A stretch of 53,465 nucleotides of DNA from an uncultured Erythrobacteraceae bacterium (GTDB taxonomy: Bacteria; Pseudomonadota; Alphaproteobacteria; Sphingomonadales; Sphingomonadaceae). The notes under the pieces were generated by a model, which was given only the letters and a program-made list of their open reading frames with translations, made no database searches and was not told where the DNA came from. The stretch is from positions 1 through 53,465 of the forward strand of contig CAMLQG010000010.1 in the NCBI GenBank assembly GCA_946482075.1. The letters are read 5' to 3'. The position numbers and the translations under genes were made by a program. Positions 52,333 to 53,465 of this stretch are shown piece by piece; the first letter of the stretch is position 1; each line of letters starts with the position of its first letter.

Positions 52333-53091
52333 GACGAACAGCGTCTCACCCGTGATGAAGGATGCGCGGGCGGAGCTGAGGAAGCCCACCGCGTCCGCGA
52401 TTTCTTCCGCGCGGCCCAGCCGGCGCAGATCGGTGCGCGCGACAATCCCCGCCTGCGCATTCCCGCCCAGATGGTCCAGCAGCTTGCGGCCCAGCCCGCC
52501 ATCCACGAAGCCCGGCGCGACGCAATTGGCTCGCAGGCCGTAGCGGCCTTCCTCCTGCGCCAGCGTCTTCACCATCGCCTCGATCGCCGCCTTGGGTACG
52601 GAGGACAGCCCGTCCAGCGCGGGCGGGCGGGCCAGCGCGGCAGTGAGGACGGCGGTGAAGCTGCCTTTCGACGCGCGCAGATGGCGCAGCGCCGCCCGCG
52701 CGAGATGAAAGCAACCATTGATGTCCGCATCCATCACACGTGCCCATTCGGCAGGGTCGATCTTGCCGACGAAGCTCAACGGGATGTCGGGCCCGGCGGC
52801 ATAGATCACCGCGTCGATTCGGCCGAGATTCTCCGCCACACGCTCGATGAAAGCAGCAACGGCCTGCGCGTCCTCATTCGCCACCGCGCCCCAGACCACG
52901 CGACCGCCGGCGCCCTCAAGCTCGGACGCAAGCGCTTCGGCGCCCGCCCGGTTGGCTCGGCACGTGAAAGCGACATCCGCACCCTCCGCCGCCAGCAGCC
53001 GGCAGATGGCAGCGCCGATCGCGCCTGTCCCACCGAAGACGAGGGCGACCTTTCCCTTGCGATCCTCAAACGCTAGCGTGGCTGCGCTCAC
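52312..53091 (-). CDS. SDR-family oxidoreductase with missing catalytic Ser and Tyr
   Basis: A 259-residue Rossmann protein of the short-chain dehydrogenase type. The cofactor loop VALVFGGTGAIGAAI, the NAG-equivalent YAAGPDIPL and the C-terminal NCVAPGFVDGG...ITGETLFVSGG are clear. Where classical SDRs have Ser and YxxxK, this reads VLTAALARPP and SSVPKAAIEAM: the Lys stays but Ser is Ala and Tyr is Ser. It may be non-catalytic or use another chemistry. GTG 53091 overlaps the TGA of the SnoaL-like gene (GTGA), so they are translationally coupled. An in-frame extension to ATG 53175 would overlap that gene by 84 bases. Confidence 0.85.
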   Translation of the reverse strand: MSAATLAFEDRKGKVALVFGGTGAIGAAICRLLAAEGADVAFTCRANRAGAEALASELEGAGGRVVWGAVANEDAQAVAAFIERVAENLGRIDAVIYAAGPDIPLSFVGKIDPAEWARVMDADINGCFHLARAALRHLRASKGSFTAVLTAALARPPALDGLSSVPKAAIEAMVKTLAQEEGRYGLRANCVAPGFVDGGLGRKLLDHLGGNAQAGIVARTDLRRLGRAEEIADAVGFLSSARASFITGETLFVSGGLRA

Positions 53092-53465
53092 ATCCCCGCC
53101 CAGCCGGGGAACGGCGGCAGCGTCTTCAGGTGCTGCTGCCATTTGAGGCCGATCTCCTTCAGGGCGATCCGCCACTGGCCATTCCGCTTCTCCAGCGTGT
53201 CGCGATAGGTACCGATGATCAGCGAATCCGTATCGACATCCACCGCGCCGAAGATCGCGTCAGCCCCCGGATCGCCCAGATTGGCCGGTACACCGTGATA
53301 GGCGAAGACGTAGGACCGCGCGACTGCCCGGTCCCCGTCGATCGTGACCACCTCGTTGCTGATCTTGTGGCAGGTGTTCATCCGCGCGACGATATTGGGG
53401 ATCGCCACGCAATATTCATCCACGCTCATCGTTTGTCCGAACGCCTTGATCTGAGCGTCCGGATG
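53088..53465 (-). CDS. SnoaL-like / NTF2-fold protein, 5' end beyond the window
   Basis: The frame is open from the right edge (HPDAQIKAFGQT) into MSVDEYCVAIPNIVARMNTCHKISNEVVTIDGDRAVARSY (split here only for description), then TYRDTLEKRNGQWRIALKE. These match the second half of SnoaL_4-type NTF2-fold proteins such as the one at 41427. An internal ATG at 53429 exists, but the family has an N-terminal helix before this point, so the gene probably begins outside. It is coupled to the SDR gene by a GTGA overlap. Confidence 0.8.
   Translation of the reverse strand, partial: HPDAQIKAFGQTMSVDEYCVAIPNIVARMNTCHKISNEVVTIDGDRAVARSYVFAYHGVPANLGDPGADAIFGAVDVDTDSLIIGTYRDTLEKRNGQWRIALKEIGLKWQQHLKTLPPFPGWAGM

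Overview
The window looks like a chromosome segment of a sphingomonad-type alphaproteobacterium (order Sphingomonadales). Reasons: G+C-rich codon use, a bioF-bioD-bioA operon with four-base start/stop overlaps, an M16 lipoprotein peptidase, several TonB-dependent receptors, fumarate-reductase/ketosteroid-dehydrogenase-like flavoproteins with SnoaL-like partners, and intergenic palindromes of the 'GTCATTGCGAGC' and 'TTCGTCCTGAATTTGTCGAAGGAC' kinds. This placement is inference; no rRNA or phylogenetic marker was compared.

Layout. 1-5.7 kb: biotin operon (GNAT-bioF-bioD-bioA, minus strand), purC, and a diacylglycerol-kinase-like gene. 5.8-12 kb: M16 peptidase lipoprotein, TonB-dependent siderophore receptor, and a pair of LuxR-type regulators, one of them only a helix-turn-helix domain. 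12.3-17.3 kb: a very large autotransporter with internal 120-bp repeats. 17.5-36.2 kb: an 18.6-kb genomic island, bounded by a 50-bp direct repeat that is the 3' part of a tRNA-Arg(TCT) gene; the intact tRNA is at the right end. 36.3-42 kb: queuosine-precursor transporter, recF, flavoprotein, SMP-30-like propeller protein, SnoaL-like protein. 42.3-47.9 kb: TPR protein and flagellar export genes flhA, flhB, fliR, fliQ (minus strand). 48-53.5 kb: glutathione-dependent formaldehyde dehydrogenase, SnoaL-like proteins, a membrane protein, a second flavoprotein and an SDR protein with a degenerate active site.

The island is the most interesting part. Its cargo reads as one organosulfur programme: four TauD/TfdA-type 2-oxoglutarate dioxygenases, a molybdenum sulfite dehydrogenase with its cytochrome c (SorA/SorB type), a Gln-type thiol dioxygenase (3-mercaptopropionate dioxygenase-like) coupled to a four-domain rhodanese, a glutathione transferase, a class II aldolase, a D-2-hydroxyacid dehydrogenase, a TonB-dependent receptor, an MFS transporter, a YeiH-type putative sulfate exporter and a LysR regulator. 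The inferred flow is: uptake by the TonB receptor and MFS carrier; oxygenolytic release of sulfite from sulfonates, and oxidation of thiols to sulfinates; sulfite oxidation to sulfate by SorAB with electrons to cytochrome c; sulfate export; and use of the carbon skeleton by the aldolase and dehydrogenase. No sulfonate ABC transporter is present. Oxidising and exporting the sulfur suggests use of organosulfur compounds for carbon and energy rather than sulfur scavenging. No integrase was seen. The tRNA-proximal end carries a D-amino acid dehydrogenase remnant and an unrecognised gene with a McrB-like helical region, so the island looks partly decayed.
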